Shown: positions 16,527-25,199 of the stretch, piece by piece
How the letters are laid out: the number at the start of each line of letters is the position of its first letter
Position numbering within the stretch: the stretch's first letter is position 1
Origin: Acidobacteriaceae bacterium
Lineage (GTDB): Bacteria > Acidobacteriota > Terriglobia > Terriglobales > Acidobacteriaceae
DNA: 64,000 nucleotides
Direction of reading: 5' to 3'
NCBI GenBank assembly: GCA_025462885.1
Contig: JAOAPN010000008.1
Span: forward strand, 62,001 to 126,000
Program-made: the position numbers and the translations under genes
Notes under the pieces: generated by a model
The model's database searches: none
Seen by the model: only the letters and a program-made list of their open reading frames with translations
Told to the model about the DNA's origin: nothing

Positions 16527-16800
16527 AATGAAGTCGGTGGAAGCGCGGGCATCGCATTCGCCGAAAGATACCTTCGATGACTTCGATCACGAGGAGTACA
16601 TGGACCGTTCCCGCGATCATGTTGCCCGTGTCCGTGAGGCAAAAGAAGCCGCGCAACGCGAGATGGAATCCTTCGGTGATGTCTCCGAGTACGACATCAC
16701 CATCATTCAGGGACAGCTTAAAGAGGACCCGGCTACCGTCTCGCAATCTTCGCTCGATTTTCAGACGGACGCTCCCACGGAGCAGGGGGAGACTGAGTAA
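16474..16800 (+). CDS. Small charged accessory protein
   Basis: GTG 16474 has GGAG eight nt upstream and overlaps the previous gene; ATG 16528 is an alternative start. The 108-residue product is hydrophilic, with a basic, Ser-rich start (SQKKSPRSSAKS), an acidic middle (DDFDHEEYMDRSRD) and a helical segment (VREAKEAAQREMES). There is no membrane segment and no known domain. The stop at 16798-16800 and the next start share one base. It could be a disordered partner of the adjacent DNA-processing proteins. The function is unknown. Confidence 0.5.
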   Translation: MGTQNSQKKSPRSSAKSEMKSVEARASHSPKDTFDDFDHEEYMDRSRDHVARVREAKEAAQREMESFGDVSEYDITIIQGQLKEDPATVSQSSLDFQTDAPTEQGETE

Positions 16801-17819
16801 TGCGGCTGGATCTTCCCCAGGAACTTCCGCGTAAGCGTTCGCCGGAAGCTCCGCGCTCCGTGCCCCCGCTCGAAGCTGGCCCACTGGAAGGACGGCGTGA
16901 GCGCATGGCCGCTCGTATCGCAGACCGCCGAGTGCCGAATATCCCCCACCCGAAAAGAGAGACGGACGTACCCCATGCCCGGCCCCGCGAAGGCAGGCCG
17001 CACAAGCTCGGTCACGATCAGCCGGTGGAGCGGCGTACCCGGCGCAACGAGATTCCCCCGCAAATGGTGGGCCTCTCCTTGCGGGAGGAGGAAGTGAAGG
17101 CGCTTTCCGAAGTTGGGCGGTTCCGTGTCGTCGCCACCCGCGATCTTGCCGACAGCGTTTATGACGGAAACCGCTCTCAGCTTCAGCGCGACCTTCGCTT
17201 TCTTGAGCAGAAGGGCGTGGTCGAAATGAACTCCGTGAACGCTCGCCGCGATGGGCACGGCGGCAAGGTGGAACGGATCGAAGTCGTCACCTTGACCAGA
17301 GAAGGCAGGAACCTCGTGCGCCAGGTCGCCGGATTACCGAAGGACCAGCAGCTTTATGCCGGGATGGTGAAGCCGCGAGAGGTGGAACACGATACGCAGA
17401 TTTATCGTGCCTATCGCAAGCAGGCCGAGCAGATCGAGAAAAAAGGCGGCACGAATCTCCGCGTCCAGCTCGACTTTGAACTGAAATCAGACATTCAGAA
17501 AGCCATCCACGCCGCACGCAAGGCCGAACCGGAGCGGGACATGGCAGAGATCAAACAACAGGTCGCCCAGCAGTTTGAATTGCCTTACGTCAACGACGGC
17601 ATCCAGATTCCAGACGCGCGGATTGAATACGACATGGATCAAGGCTCGCGCACCGGCCACGAAGACATTGAAGTTCTGACCGCCGCCTACCGGCCCGGTC
17701 ATCTGCGGAATAAGGTGCAGGCAGGCTTTCACCTCTACGCCTCGTCTTCCGACCGCGCGACGCTGACCGCGAAGATCGAAGACGATCAGCACCTTATGGA
17801 AAACATTCTGGAGTTATAG
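16800..17819 (+). CDS. Winged-helix protein, possible replication-relaxation-type DNA-processing factor
   Basis: A 339-residue protein. The first ~90 residues are basic and Pro/Arg-rich. Residues ~95-170 form a winged helix (RFRVVATRDLADSVYDGNRS is the start, QLQRDLRFLEQKGVV the recognition part). The C-terminal half has EHDTQIYRAYRKQAEQ, then LRVQLDFELKSD, IQIPDARIEYDMD and a final helical segment. The order winged helix, then H-D, D-E and PDARIEYD acidic strands resembles replication-relaxation family proteins, which are linked to plasmid mobilisation and replication. The match is by pattern only. It is the best candidate here for the missing relaxase or its partner. The next gene starts 2 nt after its stop. 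Confidence 0.5.
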   Translation: MRLDLPQELPRKRSPEAPRSVPPLEAGPLEGRRERMAARIADRRVPNIPHPKRETDVPHARPREGRPHKLGHDQPVERRTRRNEIPPQMVGLSLREEEVKALSEVGRFRVVATRDLADSVYDGNRSQLQRDLRFLEQKGVVEMNSVNARRDGHGGKVERIEVVTLTREGRNLVRQVAGLPKDQQLYAGMVKPREVEHDTQIYRAYRKQAEQIEKKGGTNLRVQLDFELKSDIQKAIHAARKAEPERDMAEIKQQVAQQFELPYVNDGIQIPDARIEYDMDQGSRTGHEDIEVLTAAYRPGHLRNKVQAGFHLYASSSDRATLTAKIEDDQHLMENILEL

Positions 17820-17821
17820 CC

Positions 17822-18745
17822 ATGACCGCCGATCCCATTCTCGCTCTCGAATCGCTCGGCTACACGGAACGCGAAGCCGAGTTTCTGTACCTGGTCGCCG
17901 TTCACTCCGGCTACTTCCTGCGCCGTCAGTTCGATTACTTCATTGACCGTCAGCGCGGCGCTATCGCCCAGCACTTCCTAGAAAAAGTGCGGGCCGCCGG
18001 ACATGCCGGTCTGGTGGACTATGGCGAATCCCGCTATGTCTACCACCTCTTCTCAAAGCCGATCTACCGGATGCTCGGCAACGCCGACTCGCAGAACCGG
18101 CGCTGGAAAGGCGACGGCCAGATTCGCGCGCGGCTGATGGCGCTTGATTGTGTCCTCGAAAATGAGGATGACCACTATCTCGTTTCCGAGGCGGCTAAGG
18201 TCCAATTCTTCGCCCAGGTGCGTGGTATCCCCGGCGCGTGTTTCACCGATCGCAGCGGGCGGTTGTTGCCGCTGCTCGCCAGCTTCCCCATCTCCGTCTC
18301 GGACAGGACGATGCCGGCAACCTCTCCGGTGCGCTTCGTCTTTGCCGACGAAGCTCTGCTGACCGAAGAAAAGTTCCGCCGCTTTCTCACCACGGCGGAA
18401 TCTTTGTTGCGCGCAGTCGGGACTTTCGAGGTGATCTACGCCTCCAACTCCGCGTATACCTTCCCGCTTGCCGAGGATGAGTTTTGGAAAAGGTTTGACG
18501 ATGCGCCCCGGCAGGAACAGGGGACGCTATCGGCTGACTGGAAGCAGAGGCCCAGCTCCGCTGTGCGCCAGCATCCACCCTTGCACGCGAAGTTCACTAC
18601 CTTGCTTCTGAAATACAACTACCCGCAGATACGACGTAAGGAATTGCCCTCTCTAAGCGGTGTTCGCCAACCGGGTCTACCGAGCCGCAAGCAAGTCACT
18701 GCAATTCTGAGAGATACGCCATCGAGAGGGTCAAATGCGGGGTAG
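17822..18745 (+). CDS. Conserved hypothetical protein of the transfer operon
   Basis: A 307-residue protein I do not recognise. The first ~90 residues are winged-helix-like (ALESLGYTEREAEFLYLVAV, then QFDYFIDRQRGAIAQHFLEK). A middle part (about residues 110-220) alternates strands and helices (VQFFAQVRGIPGACFTDRSG, SPVRFVFADEALLTEEKFRR, LRAVGTFEVIYASNS). The tail is basic. The pattern resembles a nuclease- or replication-like domain but no motif is decisive. It directly follows the winged-helix gene, and its stop codon lies inside the left arm of the 19-bp inverted repeat. It may therefore act on that DNA. Confidence 0.5.
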   Translation: MTADPILALESLGYTEREAEFLYLVAVHSGYFLRRQFDYFIDRQRGAIAQHFLEKVRAAGHAGLVDYGESRYVYHLFSKPIYRMLGNADSQNRRWKGDGQIRARLMALDCVLENEDDHYLVSEAAKVQFFAQVRGIPGACFTDRSGRLLPLLASFPISVSDRTMPATSPVRFVFADEALLTEEKFRRFLTTAESLLRAVGTFEVIYASNSAYTFPLAEDEFWKRFDDAPRQEQGTLSADWKQRPSSAVRQHPPLHAKFTTLLLKYNYPQIRRKELPSLSGVRQPGLPSRKQVTAILRDTPSRGSNAG

Positions 18746-18867
18746 TACGTGGGTGGGAGCGACCCCGCCCTACCGGGCTACCGCGACGGTTGGCGCCGCG
18801 CTGGTCACTCCCACCCACGTACTACCAGAGGCCAATACAAGTACAGCAACGGTACTGACGAAGTACC
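18741..18867. other. Candidate origin of transfer (oriT): long inverted repeats
   Basis: GGTAGTACGTGGGTGGGAG (18741-18759) and CTCCCACCCACGTACTACC (18808-18826) are perfect 19-bp inverted repeats separated by 48 nt; just inside them ACC/GGT also pair. A second small repeat, GGTACT-N5-AGTACC (18851-18867), lies 25 nt further on. The left arm overlaps the stop of the upstream gene, and the site lies directly before a small DNA-binding-like protein and VirD4. This is where an oriT or a major operator would be expected. No experimentally defined nick motif can be identified by eye. Confidence 0.55.
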
Positions 18868-18903
18868 GAGACTGGCCGCATTTGCGGCCCAAAGGAGAAC
18901 AAC

Positions 18904-19219
18904 CATGAGCAAACTGAAAATCGAAAAGGGCGCCAGCAAAGTACGGCGCGCGCCTCTGAAAGCCACCATCGACGGGACAGTATCGGACGATCTTGAGCTG
19001 ATGTGCGAGTGGTCGGAAAACGACCTGAGCTATCTTGTCAATCTCCTGCTCGGCTTCGCCATCGCGCAAAGCGAGGACTTCCAGAAGTACAAAGCGGAAT
19101 GTCTTGCAGCCCCGTCGCCTGTGCGAACCGAGGCGAAGCCTGCCACCGACCCGGCACGGAAGATTCTGCCGTCAGCCAGTGCCGCGTCTCCCCAACTGGA
19201 GAAGGGAGCCACTGCATGA
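18904..19219 (+). CDS. Small ribbon-helix-helix-like accessory protein
   Basis: ATG 18904 follows AAAGGAG; the longer frame starting at 18749 runs through the inverted repeat and is rejected. The 104-residue protein has a basic start (KIEKGASKVRRAPLK), then KATIDGTVSDDLELMCEW and a hydrophobic helix SYLVNLLLGFAIA, and a flexible Ala/Pro-rich tail. A beta strand followed by two helices is compatible with a ribbon-helix-helix fold, common among relaxosome accessory proteins. The evidence is weak. It sits between the candidate oriT and virD4, whose start overlaps its stop as ATGA. This favours a role in bringing oriT to the coupling protein. Confidence 0.5.
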
Positions 19220-21252
19220 GCCTTGCCGTGTCTCTTCGCAACTTTTCGCGGCCATTGGTGGAGTACCGTGTCGTCCTGTCCATCGGACTGAGCGCGGCTT
19301 GCGGCATCATGCTCCAGAGCCTCTATCCGGTCCATGACGCAGACCCGCTGCTGCATCTGTTGGCACTGGAACGGCCTGAGATTTTTCACGGACTGGTATG
19401 GAGCTACAGCCTCTTTCTGTACAGCACGCCGTTCCTTGTCTTCTCCATTCTGTTCTCGCTGGCGTACATCCATTTCTATGAGCCGAGGCCGGATAAAGTA
19501 GCGGGCCGGTTGCCGCCGTATCCCAACCCGTTACTACGTGAGGATTTGTTTCTGGTGGCTGGGGAACTTCATAGGCAGTTGAAACCGCTACCTTCCCCGG
19601 ACCCGAGTTGGCTGTGCATCTCGGAGCGTGGTCTATACACAGGCATCTGTGTGGTTGGGGCCATCGGCAGTGGAAAGACCCAGGCTGTCATTATGCCGGC
19701 CATGCGTCAACTCTTTGCCTACCGCGCCGGCGATTCCGACGAGAGACTGTCCGGCGTGGTGTTGGAAGTGAAAGGCGACCTCTGCCGTCAGGTGCGGAAG
19801 ATACTCGAAGCCTGCGGACGAACCGAAGATTATGTCGAAGTCTCGCTGGCCGGCAACGTCCGCTACAACCCGCTCAATAATGATTCGGACGCCTACGCCC
19901 AGGCGTTCAACATTGCCTCCGTCATCACTGCCATCTGGGGCAAGGGCAAGGAACCGTTCTGGCAGCAGTCTTACACCGACCTTATGCGGTACGTCATCAT
20001 GCTGCATCGTGTCCGCGACGGATACGTGACCATGCTCGACATCTTCCGCACCGTCATCAGCTCCGGGACGCTCGAAGCCATGCTGACGCAGACCGGGAGG
20101 CGCTTCATTGCGGTTTCATTCGTGGGTGTGAGCAAGTCTGACTATCTGCGATATGAGCCTCTGCTGGCCCCTTTCCGCTTTGCGTGGAGTGGCAGGCTGG
20201 AGCAATATGTTGCCTGCTGGGCGGAGGAGCTTGAAACTACTCTGGCCCGTCAGACTTCCATCACCGCATCCTTATATAGACGGAGGTTTGGCGATCCTGA
20301 GACTCAGGACGCATGGCGGAGTATCCATTACTGGTACTGGGAGCATTGGAAATTCTTTCGTGCCGAGGTAAAGACATCCATCATTCAGGGCATCGCGGTT
20401 TTCCTGTCTCTGTTTGAAACCAATGCCCAGGTGCGCCGCGTCTTCTGTCCGCCGAAGGAACTTTATGAAAGCAAGCTCTGCGCCTCCGATCCTCATGGCG
20501 TCGTTCTACAACCGTTCAATGAATTGATCGAGTCGGGTAAGGTCGTGGGCCTCAACTTTCCCACGGCCTTGAATCCCGCACTCGCCAAGATCATCGGCAC
20601 GCTGATGAAGGTCGATTACCAGAGGTCCGTGTTGCTTCGCATCCCGGAGATGGATGAACACCCGGACCGGCACTTCCGGGCTACGGTCTTCATCTGCGAT
20701 GAGTACCAGAACTTCGCCACGGTTGGCGGCGACAATCCAACAGGGGACGAACGTTTTTTAAGTTTGTCCCGGCAGCCAAAGTGCATCCCCATCGTTGCCA
20801 CGCAGAGCATCTCCAGTCTTAAGGAGGCGTTGCCCAACGAGGGGGTAAAGACCCTGCTGCAAGCCTTTCGCACAAAAATTTTCCTTTCCGCCTCAGACCC
20901 CGATACGGCCCGGTATGCGTCGGAACTGTGCGGCAAGGCCGACAAGACCCGCATCAGCTACACCGTCTCCGAGTCCAGCAGCAATGCGAACGTCGGCTGG
21001 CTCAGTGGCCGCACATCGTCCAATAAAGGTTCCGTCTCCGCCTCCAAGCAGTACCAGAAGCAAAAGGAACCGCTGTTTGAAGAGAATGTTTTTTTCGACC
21101 TCAAGAACGCGCAATCCATCGTCGTCGCCTTCGACGGTATCAGCCCTTTGCCGCCGACCTACTGCTACCTCAAGCCGGACTTTCTGCCCATCGACATGAC
21201 CTGGTTTCAGCAGGAGCGGATTGCCTTCAATCCACGGAGGATCAGCCGATGA
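19216..21252 (+). CDS. virD4: VirD4/TraG-type coupling protein
   Basis: A 678-residue protein from ATG 19216 (4-nt overlap with the previous gene); the longer frame from 19003 overlaps that gene and is rejected. Two N-terminal transmembrane helices (VVLSIGLSAACGIMLQSLY, FLVFSILFSLAYIHFY) anchor it in the inner membrane. Walker A GAIGSGKT is at residues 148-155 and Walker B VFICDEYQ has D495-E496. The segments VGLNFPTALNPALAKIIGTL and LSRQPKCIPIVATQSISSL fit TraG/VirD4 family motifs. The protein brings the relaxosome to the T4SS channel. Its start overlap and position after the candidate oriT support that role. Confidence 0.93.
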   Translation: MSLAVSLRNFSRPLVEYRVVLSIGLSAACGIMLQSLYPVHDADPLLHLLALERPEIFHGLVWSYSLFLYSTPFLVFSILFSLAYIHFYEPRPDKVAGRLPPYPNPLLREDLFLVAGELHRQLKPLPSPDPSWLCISERGLYTGICVVGAIGSGKTQAVIMPAMRQLFAYRAGDSDERLSGVVLEVKGDLCRQVRKILEACGRTEDYVEVSLAGNVRYNPLNNDSDAYAQAFNIASVITAIWGKGKEPFWQQSYTDLMRYVIMLHRVRDGYVTMLDIFRTVISSGTLEAMLTQTGRRFIAVSFVGVSKSDYLRYEPLLAPFRFAWSGRLEQYVACWAEELETTLARQTSITASLYRRRFGDPETQDAWRSIHYWYWEHWKFFRAEVKTSIIQGIAVFLSLFETNAQVRRVFCPPKELYESKLCASDPHGVVLQPFNELIESGKVVGLNFPTALNPALAKIIGTLMKVDYQRSVLLRIPEMDEHPDRHFRATVFICDEYQNFATVGGDNPTGDERFLSLSRQPKCIPIVATQSISSLKEALPNEGVKTLLQAFRTKIFLSASDPDTARYASELCGKADKTRISYTVSESSSNANVGWLSGRTSSNKGSVSASKQYQKQKEPLFEENVFFDLKNAQSIVVAFDGISPLPPTYCYLKPDFLPIDMTWFQQERIAFNPRRISR

Positions 21253-22184
21253 GCTTTGAAGTCATCATTCCGTTTCTTCGCCCGATCCAGACTCTGCTTG
21301 AATCGCAGACCATCTCCGAGATTATGGTGAATCCCGATGCTTCCGTATGGGTTGAGGAGAACGGAAAAATTCAATTCTTGCCGGAGATCCGTTTCGACGA
21401 AGGTGCGTTGCAAACAGGTCTGGAAGTAATCGCTAACCACTTCGGAAAGAAATTGGATGCCGATTCGCCCATTCTGAATCTGCGTCTGCCGGATGGCAGC
21501 CGCATGGCGGCCATGATTCCGCCCGTCGTCAATCCACGTCCCTTGATGACGATACGCAGGTTCACGGCCAGAGGCTACACTCTGGCTGACTTGATACGGG
21601 TTGGAATGCTGACCGCGGAACAGGCCGTCATGCTGACAGAGGCAGTACGCGAAGGACAGAACATTCTTATCGCCGGTTCCACCGGCTCAGGAAAATCGAC
21701 GTTGCTTGGGGTACTCGCCGATGCCATCCCGGAACACGAGCGCATCTTGCTGATCGAGGACACGGCAGAGCTGCACATCCGCAAGCCGCACATCGTCTCC
21801 ACCGAGTCCCAGGTAGACACACACCGCAACAAAGTCACCTTCGATGACCTGTTGAAAGCCGTCCTCCGTCATCGACCGGACCGCATCATCGTGGGAGAGG
21901 TGCGCGGACCGGAGGCCCGAACACTGCTTGATGCAATGAATACGGGCCATCGCGGGACGCTGGCAACCATCCATGCCAGCAGCGCAGACGAATCCATCCG
22001 TCGCCTGGCAAGTCTCGCAATCCGCAACAGCGCCAACTTGCAACTGAATGTAGCGGAGGAGGATGTCTTACGCTGTATAGACTTGGTCATATATATCAGC
22101 AGGCATAAGGGCAGACGACAAGTACGGGATGTACTTCGATTGCAACGACCGGCTCCGCACAGTCTTCAACTAGCGGCCTTATGA
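21249..22184 (+). CDS. virB11: VirB11-type traffic ATPase
   Basis: A 311-residue protein, typical for VirB11/TrbB. Its ATG lies within the end of virD4 (ATGA). It has the Walker A GSTGSGKST at about residues 143-151, an Asp box (ERILLIEDTAELHI), Walker B RIIVGEVRG and the His box TGHRGTLATIHASS. The N-terminal domain is the usual one (QTISEIMVNPDASVWVEENGK, in parts). It forms a hexamer at the inner membrane and switches the system between pilus building and DNA transfer. It is the last gene of the operon; only 7 nt separate its stop from that of the convergent LysR gene. Confidence 0.95.
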   Translation: MSFEVIIPFLRPIQTLLESQTISEIMVNPDASVWVEENGKIQFLPEIRFDEGALQTGLEVIANHFGKKLDADSPILNLRLPDGSRMAAMIPPVVNPRPLMTIRRFTARGYTLADLIRVGMLTAEQAVMLTEAVREGQNILIAGSTGSGKSTLLGVLADAIPEHERILLIEDTAELHIRKPHIVSTESQVDTHRNKVTFDDLLKAVLRHRPDRIIVGEVRGPEARTLLDAMNTGHRGTLATIHASSADESIRRLASLAIRNSANLQLNVAEEDVLRCIDLVIYISRHKGRRQVRDVLRLQRPAPHSLQLAAL

Positions 22185-22191
22185 CTGAGTT

Positions 22192-23148
22192 TCAGCCAGA
22201 TCGGGCAGGCTTGCGTTTCTCGCGGTGGCCTTGAGTCAGTTGGCATCTTTCCTTGAGGTATCGTAGAAAAGTATGCAGGCTCGGTCGATGGTCCGTCTGC
22301 CGATAAGCTACACCATATTCATAGGCAAGCTCCCCATCCGCAAAGGGAACACAGATAGCTTTCATCGGCGAGATTTCCTTCGCGTATTGCTTGGTGAGGA
22401 TGGTGATGCCGGGGCTGACGCCTGAATCCACCAAATGAACGGATTCAGCGGGAGATGCGGTGATACAGAGCCATTCGGGTGTGAAGCCGAGCGCCTTGCA
22501 TTTTGCAACCAAGGTTTCTTTCAGGGTTGCAGGATACTGGTATTTCGACCCAATAATCCGCTCATTGCGAAGATCGGCCATATGAATCTCAGCGCGGTCG
22601 TGCAGTACGTGGTTTTCGGGCAGTACGACCACCAAGCTGTCATGAGTCAAATGTATCGCTGCAATTTGGCTATGAGTAATGGGCCATGCGGTCAGAGCTG
22701 CATCGGCTTCACCCCCGATAAGTTTCGAGATAGCTTCCTCATCTGAACTGCACGGAAGTTGAATCAAGATATGGATGGCTTCCAATTCCTGTGCTGCGAT
22801 CACAGTCGAAAGCAATTTAAGATCAGCATGGTGTGACCGACTAATGGAGAGCGTTTCTGAGAATGCCCGATGCGCCGCATCGGACCGAGTAATCATGCGA
22901 TGGAGTTGTTCAAGAATTTGCTTCGCTTCTTCAATGAAGATGAATCCTGTCGGCGTAACTGCTCTCATCAGCCCTTTGGTGCGGTCGAAGAGTTTATATT
23001 CGCGATTTCTTTCTACTTTGTTCAACCGAGTCGTCACTCCCGGCTGGGTCATGTTGAGGCGTCTCGCTGTCTCTGTGAAGTTGAGCGTCTCTGCGAGGAC
23101 CACGACGCACTGTAAGTCGAGTATGTCCAATTGATCGATGGTCGGCAT
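22192..23148 (-). CDS. LysR-family transcriptional regulator
   Basis: A 318-residue protein. Residues ~5-65 are the LysR winged helix (LQCVVVLAETLNFTETARRL, NMTQPGVTTRLNKVE). A linker helix and a substrate-binding domain of two alpha/beta lobes follow (LHDRAEIHMADL, GVSPGITILTKQYAKE). The target promoter cannot be read directly. It is convergent with virB11 and divergent from the efflux-protein fragment upstream, which may be a remnant of what it used to control. The size is normal and the reading frame is intact. Confidence 0.85.
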   Translation of the reverse strand: MPTIDQLDILDLQCVVVLAETLNFTETARRLNMTQPGVTTRLNKVERNREYKLFDRTKGLMRAVTPTGFIFIEEAKQILEQLHRMITRSDAAHRAFSETLSISRSHHADLKLLSTVIAAQELEAIHILIQLPCSSDEEAISKLIGGEADAALTAWPITHSQIAAIHLTHDSLVVVLPENHVLHDRAEIHMADLRNERIIGSKYQYPATLKETLVAKCKALGFTPEWLCITASPAESVHLVDSGVSPGITILTKQYAKEISPMKAICVPFADGELAYEYGVAYRQTDHRPSLHTFLRYLKERCQLTQGHREKRKPARSG

Positions 23149-23198
23149 TCCGATACCTCTCTCCGCCTCTACCTCTTCGCCGTGGCTCGTCTAGGTAA

Positions 23199-23474
23199 TA
23201 CGGCGACAACCACATTCCTTTGGAAGACAAAGTGGAGCAACTGCAACAGCTTGTCGCGGTCATCCAGGATGCATTGAAAGCAAGGACGGAGGTGGCTCGT
23301 ATCAGCACCGATCAGGTTGCTCAGAATGCTCAACTTCAGTCCGCGGCCGCCACAAATTCTGCCGCTGCCTTCGACACGAAAGCCTCGCTAATGGAGGCGC
23401 AGTTTGGACTGTTCCTTGCACAAGACAATATTCAGCAGATGCTTGGGCGAGCGCCCTTGATCCCGACCCAGTAA
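23199..23474 (+). pseudogene. C-terminal fragment of a TolC-like outer-membrane efflux protein
   Basis: About 90 codons remain. The helical repeat-rich sequence (VEQLQQLVAVIQDALKART, VAQNAQLQSAAATNSAAAF, LMEAQFGLFLAQDNIQQM) resembles the periplasmic helices of outer-membrane factors such as TolC. The frame is closed by a stop just upstream (23196-23198), no convincing start precedes it, and the 350 or more residues that a full protein would have are absent. It is 72 nt from the divergent LysR gene, so it is probably a remnant of a lost efflux operon. The family call is tentative. Confidence 0.45.
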
Positions 23475-23551
23475 TGTTTGCTCATCCGCGCGTTGAGAGT
23501 TCCACGCAAGTGCCTGGCATGAATTACGCCAGGCACTTAGGAATTGGGCAT

Positions 23552-24298
23552 CTAGATCTGAGCTGCCCCACCATCGGCGAAGAGTTCAATTCCCGTAATA
23601 AAGCTGGATTCGCTCGATGCAAGAAACAACGCAGCGGCAGCGAGCTCTTCCGACGCGCCCATGCGCCCTATCGGAATAGTGGCCACGAGAGCTGCGAGCG
23701 CTTCTTTCGGGAATCCGGCCATCGGCGGAGTTTCGACCGGGCCGGGGCTGAGGAGATTTGTCCTGATCCCACGATCCTTAAGCTCGACGGTCAAGGATCG
23801 AGCGAACGAGCGGAGAGCCGCCTTAGCCGCTCCATAGGTGCTCAGGTATGGCACTACCTTAACTGCTGCGATCGACCCCGTCATTATGATGGATGCACCG
23901 TCATTGAGCAGCGGCAGCGCCTTTTGAATCGCGAAAAAAGTTCCGCGCACATTCAGATTGAACGTGGCATCGAACGATTCCGGTGTGACCGCTTCGAACG
24001 GCTCGAACCCTCCCCCCCCGGCATTCGCGAACACGACGTCAAGGTGCCCCTTTTCTCTTCTGATCGTGTCGTAAAGTGTATCCAGGTCGGAGATACTCGT
24101 CACGTCTCCCTGCACCGCAGTGACGTTTCTGCCAATCAGGGCTGTGGCTTTATCCAACTCAGCCTGCCTTCGTCCTGTGATAAAGACATAAGCGCCCTCG
24201 TTCACAAAGCGTTGGGCGGTGGCCAAACCGATTCCACTGTTTCCTCCCGTGATAACCGCAACTTTTCCTTCAAGCTTTCCTGACATCTTCTCCTCCAT
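23552..24298 (-). CDS. Short-chain dehydrogenase/reductase (SDR)
   Basis: A 248-residue classical SDR. It has the cofactor motif TGGNSGIG, the NAG motif (FANAGGGG), a catalytic Ser in GSIAAVK and the YxxxK motif in TYGAAK. The C-terminal end (FITGIELFADGGAAQI) is complete. An Arg after strand 2 (ITGRRQAEL) favours NADP(H). The substrate is unknown. A TetR gene lies upstream in the same direction, with a perfect palindrome between them, which suggests the regulator controls this enzyme, as in many acidobacterial stress or drug-response pairs. Confidence 0.9.
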   Translation of the reverse strand: MEEKMSGKLEGKVAVITGGNSGIGLATAQRFVNEGAYVFITGRRQAELDKATALIGRNVTAVQGDVTSISDLDTLYDTIRREKGHLDVVFANAGGGGFEPFEAVTPESFDATFNLNVRGTFFAIQKALPLLNDGASIIMTGSIAAVKVVPYLSTYGAAKAALRSFARSLTVELKDRGIRTNLLSPGPVETPPMAGFPKEALAALVATIPIGRMGASEELAAAALFLASSESSFITGIELFADGGAAQI

Positions 24299-24459
24299 AT
24301 TGCTTTAACAGTTGTGAATACCTGCGCCCTTGAAGAGCGCGCTCTCTGAATGTAACGACCGCCTGCGCCAAACGAGACGTACGATGCTGTAACGCCGGCC
24401 GGATCGGCACCATTTCGACTGATTCGCTCGTCACTCTCCTCCTTTTACGGCGAACTTGG

Positions 24460-24485
24460 ATATATGGAATTTCAATTCCATATAT
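24460..24485. promoter_or_regulatory. Palindromic operator upstream of the SDR gene
   Basis: ATATATGGAATT-TC-AATTCCATATAT is a perfect 26-bp palindrome in AT-rich DNA between the TetR gene and the SDR gene, 162 nt before the SDR start. TetR proteins bind such sites as dimers, so it is the likely operator of the SDR promoter. The AT-rich flank (TATATCTGGAATCTATATT) may supply the -10 element. Confidence 0.65.
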
Positions 24486-24576
24486 ATCTGGAATCTATAT
24501 TACATAAAGCGGCAAGGGAGGATGCAAGGAATGTGAAATCTTCCGAGGAGGCTGCGTTGGGGAGGGGTTCCGGCGC

Positions 24577-25188
24577 CTAATAGCCCATGTAGCGGAGAGT
24601 CAATTTAACGGTTCGCGTCATTTCATTTTTTGACGCTCCACCGTCGGCTTGGACCACCAGACCCCCGATGACCATGGAAATGAAGCGGGTCAAGTCTTGG
24701 ACATCGACCTCTGTTCCGAGATCGCCGCTGCGTTGCGCCTTTGCCAATCGAGCCTTAAGAGCTACCTGGCCACGTTTGCGTACGTCCACCAGCATCTGGC
24801 GAACTGGCTCTGTGTCCGAATTCGAGGGCATTGCACCCAAGGTAAAACACGTTTTCGGACTCCCAGGCGTGGTGAGAAACTCCACCGCTTTGAACAGCAG
24901 GCAGCGCACTACGGCTTTCACCGTGGATTCGGCGAACGTTTCTTCATAAAACTTTGCGACATCTTTCGCATACTTGTCAGCCGCACGCTGGAAGAGTGCT
25001 TTCTTATCGCCGAAGGCAGCGTAGATGCTCGACGGACTTAACCCCATCGCTTTTGTCAGGTCGGCCATCGATGTACCCTCGTAGCCTTTATCCCAAAAGA
25101 GCTTCATGGCGGCGTCCAAAGCGGTCTCCTCATCGAATTCGCGCGGGCGTCCCATCCTCGCCTTAGACATATCCGAGTTCCTCCTCAT
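24577..25188 (-). CDS. TetR/AcrR-family repressor
   Basis: A 203-residue protein with an N-terminal HTH (RPREFDEETALDAAMKLFW, then GYEGTSMADLTKAMGLSPSS and IYAAFGDKKALF) and a C-terminal helical ligand domain of the TetR_C type (TCFTLGAMPSNSDTEPVRQM). It has the MGRPREFD start common in this class. The gene is transcribed toward the SDR gene 278 nt downstream. It likely represses that gene until a ligand binds. The first ATG of the frame is 25188; a start at MSKARMGRP is a good alternative. Confidence 0.88.
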   Translation of the reverse strand: MRRNSDMSKARMGRPREFDEETALDAAMKLFWDKGYEGTSMADLTKAMGLSPSSIYAAFGDKKALFQRAADKYAKDVAKFYEETFAESTVKAVVRCLLFKAVEFLTTPGSPKTCFTLGAMPSNSDTEPVRQMLVDVRKRGQVALKARLAKAQRSGDLGTEVDVQDLTRFISMVIGGLVVQADGGASKNEMTRTVKLTLRYMGY

Positions 25189-25199
25189 TTCAAGGTTCT

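Noticed and set aside
22192-23148. LysR as regulator of the T4SS operon
   Set aside because: It is convergent with virB11 and has no site visible before virB2. The link is only by location.
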